From Alphaproteobacteria bacterium (GTDB lineage: Bacteria > Pseudomonadota > Alphaproteobacteria > UBA2136 > UBA6156), in the NCBI GenBank assembly GCA_027490875.1, contig JAIXXE010000115.1:1-13352 (forward strand): DNA of 13,352 bases. The letters are read 5' to 3'. The notes beneath the pieces are model-generated. The model had not been told where the DNA came from. It ran no database searches and saw nothing but the letters and a program-made list of their open reading frames with translations. Within the stretch, counting starts at the first letter, position 1; each line of letters starts with the position of its first letter. A program made the translations under genes and the position numbers. Positions 7,251 through 12,643 of the stretch are shown in pieces.

Positions 7251-7315
7251 ACGGGGCCCCATGGCCCGGGTTACGCTTCTAGCACCAACGCTTACAACCA
7301 ATGGAAGTAACGGCC

Positions 7316-7531
7316 ATGAAACAGACATTGAAGCAGGCCCTCTTTGCCAGCATCCAGTTGCCGGTAAAGCCGGCGATGGCCGCCCAAGATGCGATGATTA
7401 CCTTTCACGAGGAGCCTGCTGCCAGCGTTGCGACGCCCTTTTTTGGGGGCTATGCCGAGGATTTTCTGGCCGATTTAGGGCTGGATGTGGCCGAGGAATC
7501 GCCGCGCCAAAGCCGCGTCAAGCAGGTCTAG
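7316..7531 (+). CDS. Small acidic hypothetical protein (71 aa)
   Basis: An unrecognised protein with a basic amphipathic N-terminus (MKQTLKQALFASIQLPVK), then an acidic stretch with HEEPAAS, GGYAEDFLADLGLDVAEE, and a short basic tail. There is no clear signal peptide or membrane helix. GGAAG at 7303-7307, 8 bases before the ATG, favours 7316 over the upstream ATG at 7301. It is followed by its own intrinsic terminator and preceded by a 192-bp gap, so it is probably monocistronic. Its size, separate promoter region and terminator support a real gene, but the function is unknown. Confidence 0.6.
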   Translation: MKQTLKQALFASIQLPVKPAMAAQDAMITFHEEPAASVATPFFGGYAEDFLADLGLDVAEESPRQSRVKQV

Positions 7532-7572
7532 TGCCCCTTTTCTGTGGCGTTTTATGCCCACAGAACCATCAG

Positions 7573-7595
7573 CCCCGCTCTGGCGGGGTTTTTTT
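7573..7595 (+). terminator. Intrinsic terminator of the 71-aa gene
   Basis: CCCCGC-TCTG-GCGGGG is followed directly by seven T residues, a textbook rho-independent terminator, 42 bp past the stop at 7531. A weaker hairpin (CTGTGG at 7542-7547 with CCACAG at 7558-7563) lies between the stop and the terminator. Confidence 0.88.
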
Positions 7596-7640
7596 GGCAG
7601 CATTAGGCCGCTAGAGTGGGGCTGAAGAAAGATCGTCGGC

Positions 7641-7970
7641 ATGCTGCTCATCACCACCCATAACGTCGAAGGCTACCGCATCCGAAAGTATGGCCCGCTG
7701 GTGGCCTCGGAAGCCGTGATGGGCACGAACATCTTTCGCGATTTTTTTGCCAAGGTGCGCGACGTGGTGGGCGGCCGCAGTGGCACCTTTCAGGATAGTT
7801 TGGGCGACGCGCGGGAGCTTATCTTGCGCGAAATCCGCAACCAGGCCGAGGCCGCAGGCTGCAATGCCGTGATTGGCATTGATATTGACTACGGCGAAAT
7901 CAGCGGCAGCGGCAAAACCATGCTGATGGTGGCCGTGCAAGGCACTGCCGTGTTTATTGAACCTGCTTAA
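7641..7970 (+). CDS. YbjQ/UPF0145 family protein
   Basis: A 109-residue single-domain protein matching the YbjQ family in length and pattern: an N-terminal ITTHNVEGYRI strand-turn, a central MGTNIFRDFFAKVRDVVGGR, a long helix DARELILREIRNQAEAAGCN, then AVIGIDIDYGEI and a final strand MLMVAVQGTAVFI. Members are small oligomeric cytoplasmic proteins, sometimes called heavy-metal-binding, but the biochemical role is not settled. The ATG follows GAAGAAAGA at about 11 bases. It lies between two terminators, so it is likely transcribed alone. Confidence 0.92.
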   Translation: MLLITTHNVEGYRIRKYGPLVASEAVMGTNIFRDFFAKVRDVVGGRSGTFQDSLGDARELILREIRNQAEAAGCNAVIGIDIDYGEISGSGKTMLMVAVQGTAVFIEPA

Positions 7971-7978
7971 TACGAGGA

Positions 7979-8010
7979 AACCCCCGCGACGCTGCTGCGT
8001 CGCGGGGGTT
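7979..8010. terminator. Strong bidirectional terminator between convergent genes
   Basis: A perfect 14-bp inverted repeat (AACCCCCGCGACGC, loop TGCT, complementary arm) sits between the YbjQ-family gene and the convergent minus gene ending at 8025. The A/T ends of the stem and adjoining TTTCC (minus) and TTCC (plus) give short U-rich tails in both directions. Confidence 0.85.
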
Positions 8011-8024
8011 CCATTGTGCCTGGA

Positions 8025-8456
8025 TTACTGCTCGTTATCCAAGCGCCACTCTATTAACTTTCTGAAGAGCTCGGCGTCTTCTTCCAACTCTTTATACAGT
8101 TTATAAAGTTGGTCATCATCCTGCACTTGACCTGTGAGCCACAATACTCCCTCAACACTATCAGCCGCTCCGGCAAGTGATCGCTGAGAGAAAGGCTCAT
8201 TTATGACCCGAGAGTCACTTAGAAACCTTACGGCCCTCCTGACAACGTTTAGCTCTGGACCACGCCTGACTCCACGCTGGCGAATGTCCGCCTCACGGCG
8301 GACCCACACGGCTAGGCGTTCTCTTATTTGGCCTCTCAAGGCCTCTTGCTCCGGGAAGAGACGCGCCAGTCCCGCATGGGCTGGCGGCGGTGCGACGACC
8401 GCACCACCGAGGCCCAGGAGAATTGTGAAGAAAAACATCCGAATAACGTTGGCCAT
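8025..8456 (-). CDS. Secreted hypothetical protein, paralogue 1 of a tandem pair
   Basis: An unrecognised 143-residue protein with a clear signal peptide. R6 is followed by a hydrophobic core and PPPAHA, with cleavage expected after A28. The mature part begins GLARLFPEQEAL and is mostly helical and highly charged (RERLAVWVRREADIRQRGVRR, then an acidic tail LYKELEEDAELFRKLIEWR). It has no cysteine. It is homologous to the product of 8638-9114: about 20 of the first 36 residues agree, and both have a RAV-x-x-L-x-DS segment near the middle. The AGGGAGGA Shine-Dalgarno lies five bases before the ATG, and the leader is shared with the paralogue. A soluble periplasmic protein is likely. Confidence 0.78.
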   Translation of the reverse strand: MANVIRMFFFTILLGLGGAVVAPPPAHAGLARLFPEQEALRGQIRERLAVWVRREADIRQRGVRRGPELNVVRRAVRFLSDSRVINEPFSQRSLAGAADSVEGVLWLTGQVQDDDQLYKLYKELEEDAELFRKLIEWRLDNEQ

Positions 8457-8591
8457 GGAATCCTCCCTGAGCCTTCATCCGCAGGCGGCGGACGCGCAGA
8501 ATTAGCCTCACAAAAGCTTGCAAACGCTCTGATGAATCTAATTCCACTCAAGAAATAGGGCCCCCTCGTGCCCAAAAAACAACCCCCACCG
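8457..8591 (-). repeat. Cassette leader copy 1 (upstream of paralogue 1)
   Basis: This stretch resembles 9115-9248 in order and spacing. On the minus strand both have GGTGGGGGTTGTTTTTT (here part of a full terminator), then GGAATT...CATCAGA-n-CGTTT, then TTC/TTCC-GCGCG, a hairpin, and AGGGAGGA before the ATG. The T-run lies 118 bases from the start codon here and 116 in the other copy. Coding and leader sequence were therefore duplicated together. Confidence 0.7.
8477..8493 (-). promoter_or_regulatory. Leader hairpin of paralogue 1, covarying with copy 2
   Basis: On the minus strand TCCGC-CGCCT-GCGGA forms a 5-bp stem, extendable by a G-U pair, ending 22 bases before the start codon and just upstream of the Shine-Dalgarno. 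The equivalent hairpin at 9135-9151 keeps the loop but has three pairs replaced by compensating changes, which favours an RNA structure over a DNA operator. Confidence 0.55.
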
Positions 8592-8611
8592 CGCAGTTGC
8601 ACGGTGGGGGT
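8574..8611 (-). terminator. Intrinsic terminator of paralogue 2
   Basis: On the minus strand ACCCCCACCG pairs with CGGTGGGGGT around a 10-base loop, followed by TGTTTTTT. It begins 26 bases past the stop of the gene at 8638-9114, so transcription of paralogue 2 should stop before the leader of paralogue 1. The two paralogues are therefore probably separate transcription units. Confidence 0.87.
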
Positions 8612-8637
8612 CAAGGGACTCAGACTCAAGAAGAGGC

Positions 8638-9114
8638 TCAAGTCCCGCGGGCGAGGCGTTGAGAAAGAGGCTTGATGACCTCCTCTTCCAGCAAGCCGAC
8701 GAGCCGCTGGTGCTCGCGTTGGCTGGCCTGCGCGTTGAGGTGGCCATACTCCGCGGCCAGCCGAGCAGCCTTTTCCTGCTCAAAAAGTGCCCGTTCACGC
8801 AGAGCCGTCAACGCAGCGCGGTCGAAGTTGCTTGCCTCGATCGCGCTCTGGGAGTCTCGCAGCAGTGAAACCGCCCGCAGGGTGGTCTCAACGCTGAGCC
8901 CCCCCTGCGTTTGATTCGCCAATTGCTCACGTTCCATCCGCGTGAGCAATTGGCGGAACTTCCCAGCCCAAGAGGAAAATTCCTCCAAGATGGAGGAAAG
9001 TTCCTCCTTAGGCGTCAGCCGTGCCAACCCTGCCTGAGCAGGCGGCGGCGCAAGGGCCACCCCCACGCCCAGCAGGGCAATGGAAAGAAAAAATGCACGT
9101 ACAAGCTTGGCCAT
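8638..9114 (-). CDS. Secreted hypothetical protein, paralogue 2 of a tandem pair
   Basis: A 158-residue protein of unknown function with the same layout as its downstream neighbour. The signal peptide (MAKLVRAFFLSIALLGVGV, then PPPAQA, cleavage after A28) leads to a mature protein beginning GLARLTPKEEL. The rest is predicted almost entirely helical and charged, with a coiled-coil-like part at about 100-150 (ALFEQEKAARLAAEYGHLNA, QREHQRLVGLLEEEV). It has no cysteine. Start choice is firm because AGGGAGGA lies five bases before the ATG, as in the paralogue. The intrinsic terminator at 8574-8611 follows. A small periplasmic helical protein is likely; no enzyme motif is seen. Confidence 0.78.
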   Translation of the reverse strand: MAKLVRAFFLSIALLGVGVALAPPPAQAGLARLTPKEELSSILEEFSSWAGKFRQLLTRMEREQLANQTQGGLSVETTLRAVSLLRDSQSAIEASNFDRAALTALRERALFEQEKAARLAAEYGHLNAQASQREHQRLVGLLEEEVIKPLSQRLARGT

Positions 9115-9134
9115 GGGGTCCTCCCTAGCGGCCA

Positions 9135-9151
9135 GCCCATGGGCGATGGGC
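9135..9151 (-). promoter_or_regulatory. Leader hairpin of paralogue 2, covarying with copy 1
   Basis: On the minus strand GCCCAT-CGCCC-ATGGGC forms a perfect 6-bp stem with a 5-base loop, 21 bases before the start codon. Compared without gaps with the hairpin at 8477-8493, the loop is CGCCY in both, two C-G pairs are unchanged, and U-A, G-C and C-G become C-G, A-U and U-A. Confidence 0.55.
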
Positions 9152-9229
9152 GCGCGGAATCAGTCAACATATGCCGTGAAAACGGTCTGATGCAGCCAAT
9201 TCCTCTGTTCAGGTAAGACGCTTGTGCTG

Positions 9230-9248
9230 AAAAAACAACCCCCACCGT
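9230..9248 (-). other. Half-terminator remnant
   Basis: AAAAAACAACCCCCACCG is identical, apart from position, to the T-tract side and one arm of the terminator at 8574-8611. The complementary arm is missing: the next bases are TAACAATTTAGG. It cannot fold as that terminator and looks like the scar of a cassette that once extended further toward gltA. Confidence 0.65.
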
Positions 9249-9280
9249 AACAATTTAGGTTAAAAGTCTTTCCTTTCCGG

Positions 9281-9310
9281 TTGACCATCTGCTGCAATGC
9301 AGCATAAAGT
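9281..9310 (+). promoter_or_regulatory. Probable gltA promoter with a dyad in its spacer
   Basis: TTGACC (-35, 9281-9286) and TAAAGT (-10, 9305-9310) are separated by 18 bp and would start transcription about 30 bases before the gltA ATG. The spacer contains the perfect dyad GCTGCA-A-TGCAGC at 9291-9303. A regulator bound there would block RNA polymerase directly. Confidence 0.55.
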
Positions 9311-9344
9311 TTTGTAATAATAATATTCAGAAAGCAGGTGCACG

Positions 9345-10703
9345 ATGGCCAATGTGGTCAAACTCCCTTCCAGTAAATCTGCCAACGGTGGCGGCCAAGG
9401 TTCCAGTGGTGGGTCTGGCGGCGGCGCAGCTTCTATGGGCGGCGGCGATAGCCTGACCGTCACGCTGCCTTTGCTGAAAGGCACGGTTGGCCCTGCGGTG
9501 GCCGATGTGCGTGCCCTGTATAAAAATCAGGGGGTCTTCACCTACGACCCAGGCTTCATGAGCACCGCCGCCTGCCAAAGCGGCATTACCTACATCGATG
9601 GCGACAAGGGCGAGCTGATGTACCGCGGCTACCCCATCGAGCAACTGGCCGAACATTGCACGTATTTGGAAGTATGTTACCTGCTGCTGTTTGGTGAACT
9701 ACCCAACCGCACCGAGCTGGAAACGTTTGAAAACACCGTGATGGACCACACCATGGTGCACGAACAGGTGGCCACCTTTTACCATGGCTTCCGCCCGGAT
9801 GCTCACCCGATGAGCATCCTGTGCGGTGTTACCGGCGCCTTGGCCAGTTTTTATCACGACAGTACCGACATCCATAACCCCCGCCACCGCGAGGTTACGG
9901 CCTATCGCTTGATTGCCAAAATGCCAACTCTCACGGCCATGGCCTACAAGTACAGCGTCGGTCAGCCGTTCATGTACCCCGACAACAACCTTTCCTACAG
10001 CGGCAACTTTTTGCGGATGATGTTTGCCGTGCCGACCAAAGACTACGAAGTAAACCCCGTGATTGAGCAGGCGATGGATCGCATCTTTACACTCCATGCC
10101 GACCACGAACAGAACGCCAGCACCAGCACCGTGCGTTTGGCCGGCAGCAGCGGCGCCAACCCGTTTGCCTGCGTAGCGGCGGGGGTGGCAACGCTCTGGG
10201 GCCCCCTCCACGGTGGTGCGAACGAAGCCGTACTAAAAATGCTGCAGGAAATCGGCCACGAGAAAAACGTGCCCGCCTTCATTGCCAAGGTTAAGGATAA
10301 ACTTTCTGAAACCAAGCTGATGGGCTTTGGCCACCGTGTGTATAAAAACTTCGACCCGCGCGCCAAGATTATGCGCGAGACCTGCTACGCCGTGCTGCGT
10401 GAACTGAACGTGAAAGACCCAGCACTGGATGTGGCGATTGCGCTGGAAGCGGCCGCCTTGGCCGACCCCTACTTCATCGAGCGTAAACTCTACCCCAATG
10501 TGGATTTCTACAGCGGCATCATTCTGCGCGCGATTGGCATCCCGACCCCCATGTTTACCTGCCTGTTCGCGCTTTCTCGCACGGTTGGCTGGATTGCCCA
10601 CTGGATGGAAATGATTGGCGAACCCGACCAGAAGATTGGCCGCCCGCGTCAGCTTTACACCGGCCCCGTCCTGCGTGATGTTAGCAATATTGGCAAGCGC
10701 TAA
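9345..10703 (+). CDS. gltA: Type II citrate synthase
   Basis: Condenses oxaloacetate and acetyl-CoA to citrate at the entry of the TCA cycle. The 452-residue protein carries the catalytic residues H289 (GPLHGGANE), H330 (MGFGHRVYKNFDPRAK) and D387 (PNVDFYSGI), plus HADHEQNASTSTVR at 251-264 and the C-terminal IGRPRQLYTG. Length fits the hexameric NADH-sensitive type of Gram-negative bacteria, allowing for an added glycine/serine-rich segment at residues 14-34 before the usual LTVTLPLLKGTVGP start. The ATG at 9345 has AGCAGG upstream and a promoter at the right distance. An internal ATG at residue 31 lacks a Shine-Dalgarno but would give a protein without the Gly-rich part. A degenerate copy of its last codons lies downstream at 10759-10853. 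Confidence 0.96.
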   Translation: MANVVKLPSSKSANGGGQGSSGGSGGGAASMGGGDSLTVTLPLLKGTVGPAVADVRALYKNQGVFTYDPGFMSTAACQSGITYIDGDKGELMYRGYPIEQLAEHCTYLEVCYLLLFGELPNRTELETFENTVMDHTMVHEQVATFYHGFRPDAHPMSILCGVTGALASFYHDSTDIHNPRHREVTAYRLIAKMPTLTAMAYKYSVGQPFMYPDNNLSYSGNFLRMMFAVPTKDYEVNPVIEQAMDRIFTLHADHEQNASTSTVRLAGSSGANPFACVAAGVATLWGPLHGGANEAVLKMLQEIGHEKNVPAFIAKVKDKLSETKLMGFGHRVYKNFDPRAKIMRETCYAVLRELNVKDPALDVAIALEAAALADPYFIERKLYPNVDFYSGIILRAIGIPTPMFTCLFALSRTVGWIAHWMEMIGEPDQKIGRPRQLYTGPVLRDVSNIGKR

Positions 10704-10710
10704 AGAGGCC

Positions 10711-10733
10711 AAAAAGGGGACGAATTTTCCCCT
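10711..10733 (-). terminator. Hairpin with T-run on the minus strand
   Basis: On the minus strand AGGGGA-AAATTCG-TCCCCT is followed by TTTT (plus-strand AAAA at 10711-10714), which fits an intrinsic terminator for leftward transcription from the diguanylate cyclase gene, about 180 bp past its stop. On the plus strand the same hairpin lies 12 bases after gltA but has no U-tract. A second small hairpin (CGGGC-TT-GCCCG, 10734-10745) adjoins it. Confidence 0.5.
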
Positions 10734-10758
10734 CGGGCTTGCCCGCCTCCGGCGAAAC

Positions 10759-10853
10759 ATTGGCCGCCCACGCCAGCGAGCTTGCTGTTGCGCCCCCTTG
10801 GGGCGACACCGGCCCCGTCCGGCGTGATGTTAGCAACCTCGCCAGGCGCTAGG
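10759..10853 (+). pseudogene. Degenerate duplicate of the gltA 3' end with an insert
   Basis: The stretch repeats gltA 10635-10703. ATTGGCCGCCCACGCCAGC matches the gltA bases encoding IGRPRQ (17 of 19), and ACACCGGCCCCGTC through GCGCTAG matches the codons to the stop (about 40 of 47). Between the two blocks, about 25-30 extra bases hold the dyad CGCCCC-CTT-GGGGCG. There is no start codon and the frame is broken, so it is a relic and not a gene. Confidence 0.75.
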
Positions 10854-10915
10854 GCAGCTCTCAAAATTCTTGGCTCCGCGCATGGGGAGTGATTGTTAAC
10901 AGGCTTTGCGATAAG

Positions 10916-12565
10916 TTATGAAGTTTTAACGTCGGAAAGTTTACTTTCTCCTGCTGCCTTTGCTTTGGCAAAACGGAACGTATTTTTTCCTCCCATTTTG
11001 GCTTCGTACATCGCTTCATCGGCCAGTTTAAGCAGGTCGGCTGCCTGGGCCGCATGCTGCGGGTAGAGCGCAACACCAATGCTGGTGCCGACCTTATCAA
11101 CCACATTACCATTCAGGTTGTAGGGCTGACGGATGACCTGCAGCACCTTTTCAACCACCACTTCGGCATCGCGGGCTTCCCGAATGCCGTGTAAAATCAT
11201 TGTAAACTCATCGCCCCCAAGGCGGGCTAGGGTATCTGAAGCCCGCAAGCAGCTTTGCAGGCGTTCGGCCACCTGCTTGAGCAGCAAGTCGCCAGCGTCG
11301 TGGCCTAGGCTGTCGTTCACGGCCTTAAACCCATCAAGGTCGAGAAAGATAACCCCCAATTTGCCTAACTGACGGTAAGCCTGTGCCAGTGCAATGGTTA
11401 AGCGGTCGTTAAACAGCTGACGGTTGGGCAGACCGGTCAGGGAATCGGTATAGGCCAGCTGGTTGTCGCGTTCCTGCGCCTGTTGCACCTGTTGCCGCAA
11501 GCGCACCGTTTCGGTCACATCGTTGGCAACCATAATATAGCCGCCCAGCATTCCGGCCGAATCTTTCCATGGGCGAATCGACCAGCTTAACAGCATCTCG
11601 CGGCCACCGAGGGTATAGCGTTCTTCATTCTGGCCAAGCAGCACGCCAGCCAACAACTGTTGCACCACTTGGGGCCGATTGGCAGGAAAACTGGGCGAGA
11701 CCAACCAATGTTCTTGCCCCAGCAGCTGGCGTCCCGGCTCGAGGCCCAACACCTCGCCCCACTTATTGGAAACATAGAGATAGCGCCATTCCTTGTCGGT
11801 CACCACCACAGGTCTGGTACTTTCTTCAACCAACTGCCGTACCAATATCTCGGTATTATGGAGAAATGATGCGTCGCGGTGATGGGGTGTTACATCACGC
11901 AAAATTACCGCAACCTCTGTGCCAAAGGGCAAGACCCACGCCATGAACCATTGCTGAAGCTGGGGCAACTCTACTTCCCCTTGCCAAACTGCGTTTTCCG
12001 TCGTCGCCAAATGGACTGCCTTTAGCAAAACCTCACTGCCCAAAATCTCGTGGGGCGAACGGCCTTCCAGTGTCTGCAGGGCCGGGTTGATACGTTGCCC
12101 AAGCCGCAGCGCCTGCTGGTTGCTGCGCCTAATTCCGTTAATGGGGTTAATCACCAACCAAACTTCGGCGGTTCGGGCAAACAGCTCATCGAGCTTGGCA
12201 TTGAGACTATCCAGGCTCATCGTGCTTTGCTCGGCCGTTTCGCGCGATTGTTTCAGGGCCGTTTCCAGCGCGTAAATATGCTCGACGTAGGCCTGCATTT
12301 CTTCGTTGGGTGCGGCCTTCACCCACAGCCATGCCCCAATGGCGCTGCCAACCACCAACAGAGAGTACGGCCAGTAGTTCCAAGCCATAAAAATCCCAAA
12401 TCCAAAATCGTGAAACCACGGTTGGGTGAACCACGGAGCGGCAAGGTAAGCCTGCCAAAGGTCATCGGGGCGCATGGGGGTGAAGACGACCAGGAGCGCC
12501 GCTACACCGACCATGAAGGCAATGCTTCCTGCAATTGCTAGCCCCCACCGTAGTATTAACGCCAT
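10916..12565 (-). CDS. Membrane-bound diguanylate cyclase with PAS-like regions (GGDEF)
   Basis: Makes cyclic di-GMP from GTP at the inner membrane. The 549-residue protein has membrane segments at about 5-28 and 64-82 flanking a ~35-residue periplasmic loop rich in Trp and Phe. A coiled coil follows at 88-130, then two PAS-like sensor regions (about 128-225 and 240-355; the second contains VVVTDKEWRYLYVSNKWGEV). The GGDEF domain (370-535) has DSLTGLPNR at 374-382, LDLDGFKAVND, and GGDEF at 450-454. An RxxD inhibitory site (RASD, 441-444) lies exactly five residues before GGDEF, so product feedback inhibition is expected. There is no EAL domain. It is transcribed divergently from the DsbD-like gene with 78 bp between the starts. 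The Shine-Dalgarno is weak (AAGAAAATAACC). Confidence 0.93.
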   Translation of the reverse strand: MALILRWGLAIAGSIAFMVGVAALLVVFTPMRPDDLWQAYLAAPWFTQPWFHDFGFGIFMAWNYWPYSLLVVGSAIGAWLWVKAAPNEEMQAYVEHIYALETALKQSRETAEQSTMSLDSLNAKLDELFARTAEVWLVINPINGIRRSNQQALRLGQRINPALQTLEGRSPHEILGSEVLLKAVHLATTENAVWQGEVELPQLQQWFMAWVLPFGTEVAVILRDVTPHHRDASFLHNTEILVRQLVEESTRPVVVTDKEWRYLYVSNKWGEVLGLEPGRQLLGQEHWLVSPSFPANRPQVVQQLLAGVLLGQNEERYTLGGREMLLSWSIRPWKDSAGMLGGYIMVANDVTETVRLRQQVQQAQERDNQLAYTDSLTGLPNRQLFNDRLTIALAQAYRQLGKLGVIFLDLDGFKAVNDSLGHDAGDLLLKQVAERLQSCLRASDTLARLGGDEFTMILHGIREARDAEVVVEKVLQVIRQPYNLNGNVVDKVGTSIGVALYPQHAAQAADLLKLADEAMYEAKMGGKNTFRFAKAKAAGESKLSDVKTS

Positions 12566-12643
12566 TGGTTATTTTCTTACCCGTATGTTACAAATCGCAG
12601 CAGGCGCCTTGCCTTACCAGTTAAACTCTAGAAGATACCCGCC

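Larger units (their letters stand above)
9115..9248 (-). repeat. Cassette leader copy 2 (upstream of paralogue 2)
   Basis: This is the counterpart of 8457-8591. On the minus strand it starts with a half terminator (ACGGTGGGGG, then TTGTTTTTT), continues GGAATTGGCTGCATCAGACC, and ends with the hairpin and AGGGAGGA. Similarity to copy 1 stops at about 9248, where the left terminator arm should be, and gltA upstream sequence takes over. Confidence 0.7.

Noticed and set aside
9345..9365. Resemblance between the gltA start (MANVVKL) and the paralogue start (MANVIRM).
   Set aside because: Only a few codons agree, the Shine-Dalgarno regions differ and the rest of the proteins are unrelated; chance is sufficient.
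9699..10760. Long minus-strand open frames opposite gltA.
   Set aside because: They are shadows of the citrate synthase gene with no family resemblance.
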